From positions 2,883,501-2,947,500 of the forward strand of contig JAKNDB010000092.1 in assembly GCA_024305405.1 (NCBI GenBank): DNA of 64,000 nt. The letters are read 5' to 3'. Of the stretch, positions 25,310-36,510 are shown piece by piece; within the stretch, counting starts at the first letter, position 1; the number at the start of each line of letters is the position of its first letter. The notes beneath the pieces were generated by a model. The model was not told the origin of the DNA. It did not search any database and saw only the letters and a program-made list of their open reading frames with translations. The position numbers were made by a program, and so were the translations under genes. The DNA comes from Dirofilaria immitis (Eukaryota; Nematoda; Chromadorea; Rhabditida; Onchocercidae).

Positions 25310-27772
25310 TCAACTCAGCAAATTTACTAACCATATAAAAGCAATATACTCTATTCGATTCTCAAAACTCGTGCCACAAATTGCATAGTACTCCAGAGGT
25401 TCATTATCTACTACTCTCGGCAACTGTCCATCGAGAATACAATGAAAATCAAACAGCTTCTGCTGTTGTTGTTCTATACAAAAATACTTTTGCGGTATAA
25501 AACCTAAAACAAAGAACAAGGATCCAACTCTAATAAAATTTCAGCATATATAAATAATTTTATAATTCCAATCTATTAAAATTTAAAAGAGATTCGACAA
25601 CACCAGTAAAATCAGCTTTTCTCATAGTTAATTAATTATAACAAATTATAAATGCATGAAATGTAAATAAAACATACCAAACCAAAGGGTGAAAAAATTT
25701 GCTCCACTTCATTACAAGAACCGATTGCCTGATATATACCTTCTGAAACGATATTTTCAGAGGAACCAAACACTGCCAATAACATATGAAACAAGAAATG
25801 AATTGCCACTATGCCTGATAGTTCAGCCAATACATGAATCTGCTTTCCATTCAATCGAACTTCAACCAACAGATCTTTTCTCACTGAAATATATAAAAGA
25901 ATAAGACAATAATCCTAATAAAATCTGAATTTATGCCATTCTGTCCCAGATCAGCAAGCTTTTAATATAAACTTCTAGAAAATTCTTTTCAAAATTATTT
26001 TAATTCTGTTTGATTTTAATCTTCGCGATTTTTATAGTATGGAATAACAATTATTTAGAGAAATTCTATATAGCATACAATGTAAATTCCAAACCTGTAT
26101 TATACAAATCATATTTCATTCTAGAACTAAGCAATGCTTTCAATGATGCAGCTAGATATATAATGAGAAGAAGTGCCAATGAAAAGGCGGAATGGATCTA
26201 AAAGCATAGCAATCGCGACTTGAGAAATTAGAGCTCAAATGAACAAAAACTAATTCACGAAAAAAAAACATAACAATTGTTTACCCGGAAAATTTCATGT
26301 AAGACGTGAAAGAAAATTGCATATTGCAAAGTAGCAAGGCAAAGAGCAAGCAAAGCTGCGCCAACAACACAAAAAATTCAGCAACAAATCTGAAAATTCT
26401 ATTTTTTCAGAAACTATAAAATTTCCAATAATAAATTAATAGACAGTTCTAGTTTTAGACTTGATTCGAATAAGGTTACTTGGACAAATACACTTTGATT
26501 TAGTCGGTTAATCATAAATCGGTAATAAATTTTCAAATGATATAAATCTTTAAGTCTTTATCACCATCAAATAAGAACATTGAAATATCTAGCTAGAAAA
26601 AATTAAAATTTCTGAACGATAAAACAAAAATCCTCATTAGCAGTAAAACATAAAAATTATTTAGAACCTTTTCCAATCATATCTTTCGCGAAGAAATCTT
26701 TTTCGAAATAAGTATAAAGTGAAATTGAATGATGCACCTAACATTGCATACCATGCCAATACAACTAATGGGACGGCGTAAAATCTAAAAAGTGAATAAG
26801 AACAAACAAGATACAAGGAAAGAATTCTACAAATGGCTAGTGTTTTATTGTTGTTCTTTATAACGCATTTAAATAAAATACAAATTTTTATAAGCATACG
26901 TGCTTATAAGTCGCGGATCGCCATCATACCACTGCCACCAAAGCAACTTTGTACCCATTATTTGTAAAGGCAGTGACAATAAAAGTACTACAAGACCGTT
27001 TGCTGCAGCTTCACCCCACCATTGCAAACGAATCCTATAAAAAGTTGCATACTAAACAAGAAAATAAATCCGATATCAATAATGAATCTAATTAAACTCC
27101 GCTTTCAATATAAATAAGAAAGTTTAAGTACTTTAACCTAGAGAGCAGAAATCATTTCATAACTCGAATTATACTGATAAAAAATATGAGAATTACCTTT
27201 TCACTATAACATATGAAGTGTAGAATAAGGTATGATAGATACCACATAATAAATAAAGTGGAGTACGCATTCCCATAAATGTTAATATTGTTTGACTGTG
27301 GAATACAACATTTATACTTCCATCGACAAACTTCATGCTTTCAGTAAAGAAGGCTAATAAATAAACGCCAACCCATGTATACACATAACGTGAACCATTA
27401 CGAAGAGCTTAAAATTCCGGAATTTTGTTACAGATTTTTTTGTAGTTAATAAGACTAATTTAGTTAATCGAAATAAGTATTCGATTAGACCGTAAAAAGT
27501 TGAGTGTAAAGAAACGTAAAATTAAGACACGACCACAATATTAAATTAAGAAAATATTAGTGTTTACGAACTATTTTTAAAAAATTCCATTCTGTTTTTC
27601 TAGAACATAATTCTTAGTTATTCAAACGAACTGTATAGTAAAATTTTACCACAGCAGAATGATAACAAAAAAGCATCGAATATATGGATTCAGCGATAAC
27701 CAATGTTGGGTGATTTTCTATTGATGGTTGCAGTTCACGAGCCTTACACAACCAATCTGCTATCTTAAACAT
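25310..27772 (-). CDS. Multi-pass membrane protein of unknown function
   Basis: Exons: 27667-27772 (ATG; donor GTTATC), 27197-27407, 26900-27034, 26668-26784, 26285-26389, 26095-26197, 25683-25883 and 25310-25503 (TGA). The protein is about 390 residues with around eight hydrophobic helices. Recognisable local features are HSQTILTFMGMRTPLYLLCG, LLWWQWYDGDPRL and LGASFNFTLYLFRKR. The Trp-rich WWQWYDGDPRL segment and topology recall a nematode membrane family indexed, from memory and unverified, as DUF7802. All junctions hold phase except 26285 to 26197, where one base is missing: the canonical donor leaves two bases, but the next exon, open only in phase 0, needs one more. Alternatively the protein stops at TAA 26281-26283 and the later exons are separate. 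The last exon may continue past GTTAGT. Cellular role unknown. Confidence 0.7.
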
Positions 27773-30700
27773 CTTGCAAAATATCAAATTTAAAGATTTT
27801 TCTTTATATATTTTAAAACAGCCTTGTTAAATCCTGAAATGCATCAAAAAAGTAAAACATGCAAATTTCCAAACTATTACGGACCAATTTATAAGTCTCA
27901 GTAACACTAATATCAATTACAACAATTACAAATAAAATATTGAATGGTAAAAATGAGCTGAACGACAGCTATATCTATACAAATTTTAAAATGCGTTAAA
28001 ACTATTTCCGATGAACTTTTCATAGTGTCAACATCAGCTACGAAAACTCTTATGAAGAAAAATGCAAATTATATATATTACTAAAAGCCGGAAACCTTAA
28101 TTAAGAATAACGCCAAGATATAGTATCAGGTTTCCAAAATGAAAATTTCAAAAATCTACTTATAAATCTGAAATCTGAAATAAACAATGGATGTAATGAA
28201 ATAGCAAAATAAATATTGCGTAGATAAGTACTAACTGTAACAATTTTCATCACCACTAGTATAATATTCTTCCTTGTATTTTGACATATAGTGAATGGAA
28301 GATAGCGAAACACATAAGAATCTATCAGATATTCCATCACAAGCTAAAAGCAAACATTATTAAACGCTCAAACATTAAAACAAACAACATAATATTGCTA
28401 CGACAATATATCAATAAATAATACAACATATAATAAAAGGGCCACAAATATAGCATTATTTTCTCTACAAAATAAATCATAAAAAACCATAAATTCACGG
28501 CTACTTATGACATTTATTTCTCAAAATTTTCTTTATTTTCATCAATTATTTCACATTGGATTGAATTTTTATCCAATTCCTATGTTATGAAAATCAGTTA
28601 CGAATCTACAATTAAGAAATTTTTCAAAAACTTTCGTTAACCGTGCCTATCTTAGTATCTCGACCAAAACTTTATAAATTGGAATATCGATTTTAACTAT
28701 ATTTCACATCATTAAACGTCTCAATTGCATCAGTATCTTGATTCGATTAATAAATGTGAATGAAGCATAAGCTTTAATAAATAAATAATCTTCCATATCC
28801 AACATTCTAAATTGAATCACAGCAAGAGAAGGAAAAACTTAAGTTCCGTTCCAAAATTACATTCCTAAAGTATTCGTAGATTAGAAATACAATCTAAATT
28901 CATATAATTTATCAATATATAGAGGATCATCATAAGCACAAGTAAATAAATGTCATTCTTCTCTGCTTGAATCTAACTAACTCAGAGAGATATTTGCAAA
29001 TTTTGGCCTCATTTCAATTGAAAAAACATAGGAACATTATTTCGAGAAAGCACAATTTCTCAAGATTATGATATCTTCATGGTCATTATGAATTGCGAAA
29101 GGAAAGATTAGAGGAACAGACACCATTCTTAAATCATCAGTATTCAACTTATACTTATTAAGATATATTACCGACAAATTAATATAAACGACTGGATGAA
29201 TCCGACGTAAATTAACCAGCCCATACAACCACCCCATGTGACGACCACCGACTTAGTCCTTCAATAATAGGAGAAGCTGTCTCCCGCCAAATAAAGCATT
29301 TCAAACTATGATGAACGCGACGACAACTAACCGCGAAATACAGTATGAAAAGTGAAAAAACAGGTACGGCATGGTCTTGCTGAGTAATTTTCGGTGTATG
29401 CAAAATAGCATTATGAACTATGTGGCTTTATTTGTCATGATATCGTGACTGTACAATTCACTTTGTGTCATTTCTCTTTTCCTTCTGGCTTCTTATTTCA
29501 CATTTCTGTGATCTCTCATTCCTGTTCTCGCGATCGCTGGTCTCTTCCTGCACAATATCTCCAATTTCATTCTCATTCGCTTGTTATTTCTGTTGCGGAG
29601 TTACGAAGATTGTAATGATTGAAAGAATTGACATTGAGATTTGAATTAATAAAGGATCGTCATTTCGTTTTTTATTTGCAATGAAAATTCTCGTCTTTTA
29701 TTTACATATTTACTAGATACTTAATAAGCTCAGTAATGAGTATCTTTTAGTATGGGAGAAGTAAACACAAGTTATTGTATAATCAAATGAGTAAGTTTGT
29801 ACATTTGGTCTTTTGTTTCTGTAGCATTTAATTATCTGTTGTTCAGATTTATTTACAATAATGAGGATTAATAACATTTCACATTTCGATATAAAAGAAA
29901 CTGAAATTTGATGGCTATTTTTTTGAGTTTGACAACAGAAGTTAACAGAGACATCAGTAATTATTCATTTTAAATATATAAATAAAGGCATGCTTTTTGA
30001 ACAAGAAGACACTGATCAAATTTGTGATTGTAAATTAAAATAAATTGTTGCATGGTATGATTAATGTTGAAATTTCTCTATTGTTTTACGTTTAATAGTT
30101 TCTTTTGTTTACTTTAAGTACCCTTCAACACATGTTAAATTAATTTTTTTAATAGCATCAGATTCACGGAGAGTTTTTTCTTTCTCCTCTCCTCAGTTTA
30201 CTATAACAGTTTGAATATTGAAGATATAATTTTGAATATCTTTAATATGAATTTTAATCATAGATTTATAGGATTGGTATATTCGTATGAAAATTTTTAC
30301 ACTTATCTAATAGAAGGACTAGAAGAACCAAAATATGCTACTATAAAAGCCAATATATTAACAGATGATATGTAGTATGATGTTAAAAAAATGGATTTTT
30401 AATTTAGAAGAAAAAAGATGTTCTTAAAATAGAAGTTTTATCATATTCATAAATATGATTTTGTCATGAGATCACTTCATTTTTCAACGTTAATTCTTTC
30501 TATATCTGAAGAACAAGTGGGATGTAGAAATAAACTGCTTCTAATTTTAGCAGTGGAGTTTTTCATATTTTGAGGCTTTCAGAAATATGTTTCTAGTTCT
30601 CGAAGGAATAGTGATGAGTTGTAGCTTACTTCTATTTGTGAGTAACATAGTCAAAAATGTTTGCTGAAATTGAAGAAAACTGGTTATGCTGTCCTGAAAG

Positions 30701-31917
30701 AATTTTAGAAATTTATAAAATCGTCAAAAGAAAACAGCAAAGCAATAATAATTCGGAATTGCTACTAATGAACGGCAGTAAATATTCTGCCATTTATCGA
30801 CTTGTCTATTATTATATAAGCTAAAAATGATGTAGAATAAAGTTAACCGTGTCGATCATGTGAAGATATCTTTTCGGTCATATGAGATATATGTCGATTC
30901 TTTATTCTTTATCGTTCTATATTGTTTATGAAGCCATAAAATTACCGTCATATTTATTCATATTAAAAAATAAAAATATTTTTCAAAACCAGTGAATAAA
31001 GTTTCCAAGTCTCTACCAGTTATTTGTGAGTGACAATGGCTGCAATGACTAACCTAAAAGTCATTCATTCTTGCGAAAACTTGGAAAGTCATTCATTCTT
31101 GCGAAAACTTGGAATTCGTCCTTATATTTTTATAAAGATTTCCAAAGAGTGTCTTCTTATCTTGGAACAGTAAGCTAGGTAACATATTATACTTAATGTA
31201 TGCATTTTATCAACTTGCTTTCTGGTTGGAAAAAAGTGAGAACTATTTTTAAAAATTTAATCGATAATGTTATTGTGCACATATACAAAAAGAAAAGATG
31301 CATATTGATAGTGGGCATATGTCGAAATTTCCTAAAAACAATTTTTGCTGCTTACATTCTTTTTATTTTAACTATGTTGAAACTTTTCTTGTAATAATTG
31401 TTAAAACTGATCGAGTAATAGCTATTTAAACGTAATTTTCACTTGTGATTTCAGCGACATTTAGAAGTAGTATTTAACTTTTTATCTCATTGTGTCAATT
31501 TATTGGTGGATTTTGAGACTTCAAATCTTATATGCATTCTTGTATATTCATATGCATATGTTTTCTAACTAACAAAGATTTTTTTATCCACCAATTTCTA
31601 AATTTTTTAGGGATTTGAGTATATTATTCGAATGTGTAAAAGCCATTTTCATGTTAAATTTAATTTAACCTTTTTCATCATATCGTAATGTTGTTTTTTT
31701 CATTTAATCTTTTTTTTTTCAAAATTTGTGAACATCGTGAAATAAAGGGAATTCAAAAAGGAGTAATTGTATTCTTCAATATAGTCTCCGTTCCTTATTT
31801 ATTCCTTTTTTCATTTATATTTCTGTCGCCTTATAGAGAGATAGAATTAAGTACCTCAAATAAATTGTCAAGAAATAGAAGTTTGAGAGATATCTGAAAT
31901 ATATTTTAACAAAAATG
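27773..31917. other. Long gene-poor stretch
   Basis: No exon I can support. Weak open frames occur at 28101-28340 (-), 29037-29403 (-) and 31200-31897 (+) without motifs. It contains a 28-base tandem duplication at 31057-31112. Confidence 0.55.
31057..31112. repeat. 28-bp tandem duplication, two identical copies
   Basis: The unit AAAGTCATTCATTC...AAACTTGG is present at 31057-31084 and again at 31085-31112 with no mismatch. Confidence 0.95.
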
Positions 31918-31918
31918 A

Positions 31919-32104
31919 TATCAGAGTATTAAAAGGTGAAGACAATTTTGGAGTTATATTACTAGATTCATCAGATTTTGAGAAATTCAGTGAAAAAGAT
32001 ACATCTGTGGAATGTGGGAATTTTGGATTTCATGAATGCTGTTTTAGAGCCACTTCTTGTATCTTTCATCTTATTCCACACTTACATGTATGCCTTTTAC
32101 AAGG
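31919..32104 (+). other. Possible exon of an unknown gene
   Basis: An open stretch without ATG follows an acceptor-like ATATCAG. It encodes an acidic, Cys-containing segment (GEDNFGVILLDSSDFEKFSE, then VECGNFGFHECCFR) with codon choice unlike random AT-rich DNA. It could belong to a gene ending before the TMEM60-like gene or be an upstream exon. No family recognised. Confidence 0.3.
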
Positions 32105-32884
32105 ATAAATGGCCTACTCAATATAAGAATAAAGTTACAGATATTAATTACGCTTTAGAAGCTGACGTAATTTTTTATTATAGTTGATCTGTGATCCATT
32201 ATTTGCAAATATTTCGGTTTAAGCAGAATAGCAACTAGAGGCATCAGAGTTCAATTTCTTTGAAACGTTTAACTTAATGTTAATATTAAATATGTTACAG
32301 ACATTCGTTTATTTTGCAAAACTAATGCTGTCTCAAGTACCAAGAAATACAATTTGTCCTATTATCATCATACAGTTTAAGGTTTTTTTCTTTTTTTTCT
32401 CAATATGGCTAGTTTCAAGAAATGTTGTAAAACCACAAAACTATGGATTGTTTACTAAGAACTTTCACGAATTTACCGAAATAAAAATTATTGCTGGTGA
32501 ATGTATCAACTTGAAGTGTATTAGAGTTTAGAGTTCAGGATTTTAAGCTTTAAACTTTGATAAATTTTCGTCAAAATATCTTTTTTGCACCAGTACTACT
32601 GTAATGTTGCAACATTACTAGTTTGGTACGGTCAATTAAAGGAATTTTTATTTTCATTTTTTGAAAGACTTATCAAGTGTCACTGATGTCTAAATACTTG
32701 AGTCTGCGTACAGAAAAAGATTGAAGGACATATTAATCAACTTTAATTATCATCCTTCTGCTCTTCATATTATGTTACTAGGAATACATAATAAATCATA
32801 GAGATATCTTATTTAAATTTTTAGGTCGTCTTCTATTTTCAGATTTTAATGTAATTTATGAATCTATGATCTTCAACAAATTAT

Positions 32885-33671
32885 ATGGATACGGGACATA
32901 AAGCGCTTTTCGTTTGGCTGTTGCTTTTATTCACCCTTATCTTTCTAGTTGTTTACTTGGTAGCTTTTGTTTATAATTTATGATTTCACTGCATCTAAAA
33001 TTATTTTGAAATTATGTTCAGGGATTTTCTCAAAACCGAATCTGAATTTTTCAGGATGGTGGTTTGGATGGCGAGCCGTCAATATTTTTTATGATTTTAG
33101 GATTTTTTGACATTCTTTTTTTGTCCGCTACAGTAATCAGAGTAATGCGTCACTATCAGATTTGTGGTATGGGAAGAAGGCAATATGATATGAATGCACC
33201 ATATCCGGTAACAGCATATGTCTACCCTCTAGAAAAACGAACCTCTGCTGTTGTTGTTGGTAATTTCGCTTTATTTTTAACTGCAAGTTTTAGTTCTCTT
33301 AAATCAAAAATCACCATGCTCTTTGTCATTATGTAATTGTTTCATTTTTTAGCAACAGTATTCAAACATAAGCTAGATCGTTCAATTTAATTGGTTATCA
33401 AGGATTTTTTAAATAAAGATATGAGTTTTTTTGAAATAGAAAAAAATTCTATCAAATCACCAGCATCTTCACATGAATATTTTCAGCATTATTGATTTTC
33501 AAAGTTATTTTCGAAATATTGCTCTATATTCGATTAAAATTTGGCATGGTCCAGATATTCTGGTTGGCAGTACCACTTTGGTTATTTCTGGTCGTCTTAA
33601 TCATCGAGTTAACTTTTCGCTTGTTTAGCATACACAATAAACCAGAAGTAAAAATAAGAGAACGCAATTAG
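32885..33671 (+). CDS. TMEM60-like small four-helix membrane protein
   Basis: Exons 32885-32959 (ATG), 33055-33259 and 33487-33671 (stop TAG) total 465 bases, 154 residues. Donors are GTAGCT and GTAATT; acceptors TTTTTCAG and TTTTCAG. Four hydrophobic segments occur: HKALFVWLLLLFTLIFLVVY; SIFFMILGFFDILFLSATVI; ALLIFKVIFEILLYIRL; and IFWLAVPLWLFLVVLIIELT. The layout matches vertebrate TMEM60 (133 residues), where a WLFTLLFLIMLVLKLD start, an IFIPVWIFDTILL segment, a KLAFCLALCAKL segment and an IPLWAL final helix appear in the same order. TMEM60 has no firm function. The assignment rests on topology and short motifs, so a related TMEM185-type family is possible. Confidence 0.68.
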
Positions 33672-34326
33672 TATCCAATGCATATTAATAATGAATTAGT
33701 TTTAAGTTGTTTTACCTAGGAATGTACTTCATGATATTGAATCTAGAGAGAATTTTGTAAAAGCGAATTTTTTTTGATCTTTCGTTTAATAATTTTTTTT
33801 GTTAAAATCTTTAGAACATTATATCTATGATTTTCTTAATCACATAATTCTGTTCACAATGAAATTTGTTATATTGTTTATTAATCGCTGTGTCATATCA
33901 ATGTTTATTCAGCACATATAACATATCGTTTTATCATTTTCGTATAAACAACACATTGATAAGACAAAGATGAGTCAATAATTGCTATTTTTTGAATTTT
34001 TCTATTTTTCGTTTATTATCTGATCAACCACAAACAGAATGCTGCTTGAAATAATAGATATTTATCCTCTTAGTTCATCTTTTTTAATGGAGTTTGCATG
34101 TTTACAATTTGCTATGTAATCAAATCGGAATATTAGGAAATTAGCACTTTTTCGGCATCTTTGAATCGAGATATTTCTGTCTGTATCGTGTGGAATGTTT
34201 ATAATCAATTAACGATATTCATAAAAAGTTAATGTATTTATTACAAGTTCTACGAGACTTAATTAGTTTTTAGATTCGGAGTGGATGAAAGAATTTGCTT
34301 TTTGAAAATGATCTTTATAACTTACC
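33672..34326. other. No recognisable gene
   Basis: AT-rich spacer between the TMEM60-like gene and possible minus-strand exons; nothing supported. Confidence 0.5.
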
Positions 34327-34891
34327 TGGAGATAATTTATTTGAACTGGAATCCCAAACATTAGGTTGCATTGAGTTCCTCTCAATGTATCAGATGAAGT
34401 ACAACTATTTGTGTTTCTGAAAGCTGCTGAACGAAAGAAAACAAAGAAGATTTATTAAGGGATAAGTATTTATAAGCAAATGTGGCAGGAAAAGAAAATG
34501 AGGCTTTGCGAAGTGATGTATCACCGTAGTTCCTGATGAAGCTTAGACTCAAATCTTGCGATAATGAACCTTAGGCAAACATGTAAACGCATGAACAATT
34601 TTCTTTTTAGATGTGACAGGAAGTATAATTATTTTTTCCAGTATTTGCCTCATAAATAAACCAAGCTTTTCTTTCTAGATAAGCTACTGCAGGCTCCGAA
34701 GAATCAGTTATACCTATTATTGCGGTTAACCTCCAGTCTATTATCTGCATTGCAAAGCTCAATTTTATATTGCTTGATCGATTTCTTGTCCCATACTCGA
34801 TATATAAGTAGTTAAAGAAGTGAAGAAAGCTGTCAGAAGCAAACCACTTCAAATAAATCTCTATTTGCTTTCTAAGTATTATCCATTTCAC
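34327..34891 (-). CDS. Possible exons of an unknown minus-strand gene
   Basis: The best-supported piece is 34327-34418: a pyrimidine-rich acceptor ending GCTTTCAG, an open frame (NTNSCTSSDTLRGTQ, then FGIPVQINYLQ) and a perfect CAG|GTAAGT donor. Upstream on the same strand, 34607-34891 is open for 94 codons and includes KQIEIYLKWF, DWRLTAIIG and AYLERKAWF. No splice joining the two in frame could be established. No family recognised and neither end of the gene is visible. Confidence 0.35.
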
Positions 34892-35641
34892 TTTCTTTTG
34901 GAGATTTCCTGAAGCATTCCCATTACCATCAACATCATCGACATGAGTGGTATGTGATAATAAAATTTTGATTAGTTTTCGTATTATTTTAGTATAATGA
35001 ATTTCTTTCGCGATATACCGCTCAGTTCTATCATTCTCAACAACCTGAATCCGGGTAACGGAATTTTCTGTTTGTTTCTACGATTATCACATATTTTTTC
35101 ACCTTTTTAACTATCAGGTGGAAATAAAATCCGAAGCACGGGATCCAAAACAGACATCCATTAAGTACATATTATTTTACATAATACTAAAGATTTCAAC
35201 CAGTTCAGTAAGCAGTATTCTTTCTAATTACATTAAATTTTATATTTGATGCTATGACTACTTGAACTAAATTCTAATTAATAAATTACAAGACTAAATC
35301 AATGTATGACTAAAATAAGAAATTAAATTAATCGCCGACTCATGAAAATAAATCAACTCTTACAAATTTCTACTATCCTATGATATAACATTTCTCTAGT
35401 ACTTCTTTGCTTTTCAACATCAATCAAATTAAAATGATCAAATTTGATCGAATTATGAGAGGATAGTTAGGATATTAGAATTGTAAGCTTTTTTGAAAAG
35501 ATAAAATCAAAACTTTTTGTAACAGTAAGTAGTATGCAGGCAAGAGCGAGTGTTCGAACATTAGCATTATAATAAATCATATAGGAAATTTTATCATTTT
35601 GAAATTGTCAGATTAATTCAAAAAGACTTTTCAAATTTCAG

Positions 35642-36510
35642 TCCTATTTCAAGAAATCAAGTCACGTCAGGCAGAATTTATGAAGGCATTCAATTCAGGT
35701 GATGCAGCTGGTGCTGCTGCACTGTATGATCCAGAAGGATACTTCATGCCCAATGGTATTGATCCAGTTAAGGGACGAGCAGGTATTTTCTTTTGTCCAG
35801 TACTAAAGAATTGAACTCCATATACTTAAAGTGGAAACGTCCCAAAATTTGGAAAATTCTGCATCAGTAAAGTAAAATTATAAAATAAACTGATCGATAA
35901 TTTAATTTCTGCAAGTAAACTTGTTCTATTTCTTTCATAAAAGATTCGAGATAAGACTGATTGGAACTCATCGTTGGAAGTTATTTTCAAATATTTTTCT
36001 AGAACTGATAGGTTTGCTAATCTCGACGGAATCTTCGAGAAATATGGGATCAAGTTGGTTAAACAATGTTCTGTTGCAGGAATTGAGCTGTACTACAAGC
36101 AGGATATGTCGGAAGGTGTTAAAAGTTGCCAGGTTATATATTTTTTAAATTTACGCTTTGAACTACTGCATGAGTTTTCCAACCTGAAGTCACATTCTAT
36201 TTTAAGCATATGTGGAATTCAGGATTTTTGAAATTTTTTTGAAAACAATCTGAAGAAAAAAGTGATTTAATACCTGTCTCCAAAATAAAATGCGTTCGTA
36301 AAAAATCGGTCAGGTTTTAAAGTACAGGATTTTAAAATAACCTTTTGAAGTTTCATGTTTTTCCAATGTCACTCTATTTCTTGATGTGTTCAGGTAATAA
36401 CAGAAGAAGTAAATGGTGCTGGTGACTGGGCATTTGAACGTGGCAGTTATCACCTAAATGGTACACGTGGGCCAGAATCTGGTGCCTACTTGCAAATTTG
36501 GAAAAAGTGA
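35642..36510 (+). CDS. SnoaL/DUF4440-like (NTF2-fold) protein, 5' exon not found
   Basis: Exon 35642-35782 encodes FQEIKSRQAEFMKAFNSGDAAGAAALYDPEG with MPNGIDPVKGRA, the classic start of a SnoaL-like/DUF4440 domain: an alpha helix with a FNSGD turn, ALY and a GRA/GRE loop. A middle exon, probably 35981-36132, gives KYGIKLVKQC and GIELYYKQD. The last exon, 36394-36510, encodes VITEEVNGAGDWAFERGSYHL and ends GAYLQIWKK, the family's closing beta strands, with stop TGA. The protein would be about 135 residues plus a short N-terminus. The fold is a small alpha+beta cone used by many enzymes and binding proteins, so no substrate can be inferred. The left edge of the middle exon was chosen by phase and is uncertain. 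The acceptor at 35641 could also receive a spliced leader, but no ATG follows at the expected place. Confidence 0.75.

Noticed and set aside
28101..28340. 79-codon minus-strand frame as an upstream exon of the membrane protein
   Set aside because: The membrane protein already has a plausible ATG at 27772, and no in-phase splice from this frame was found.
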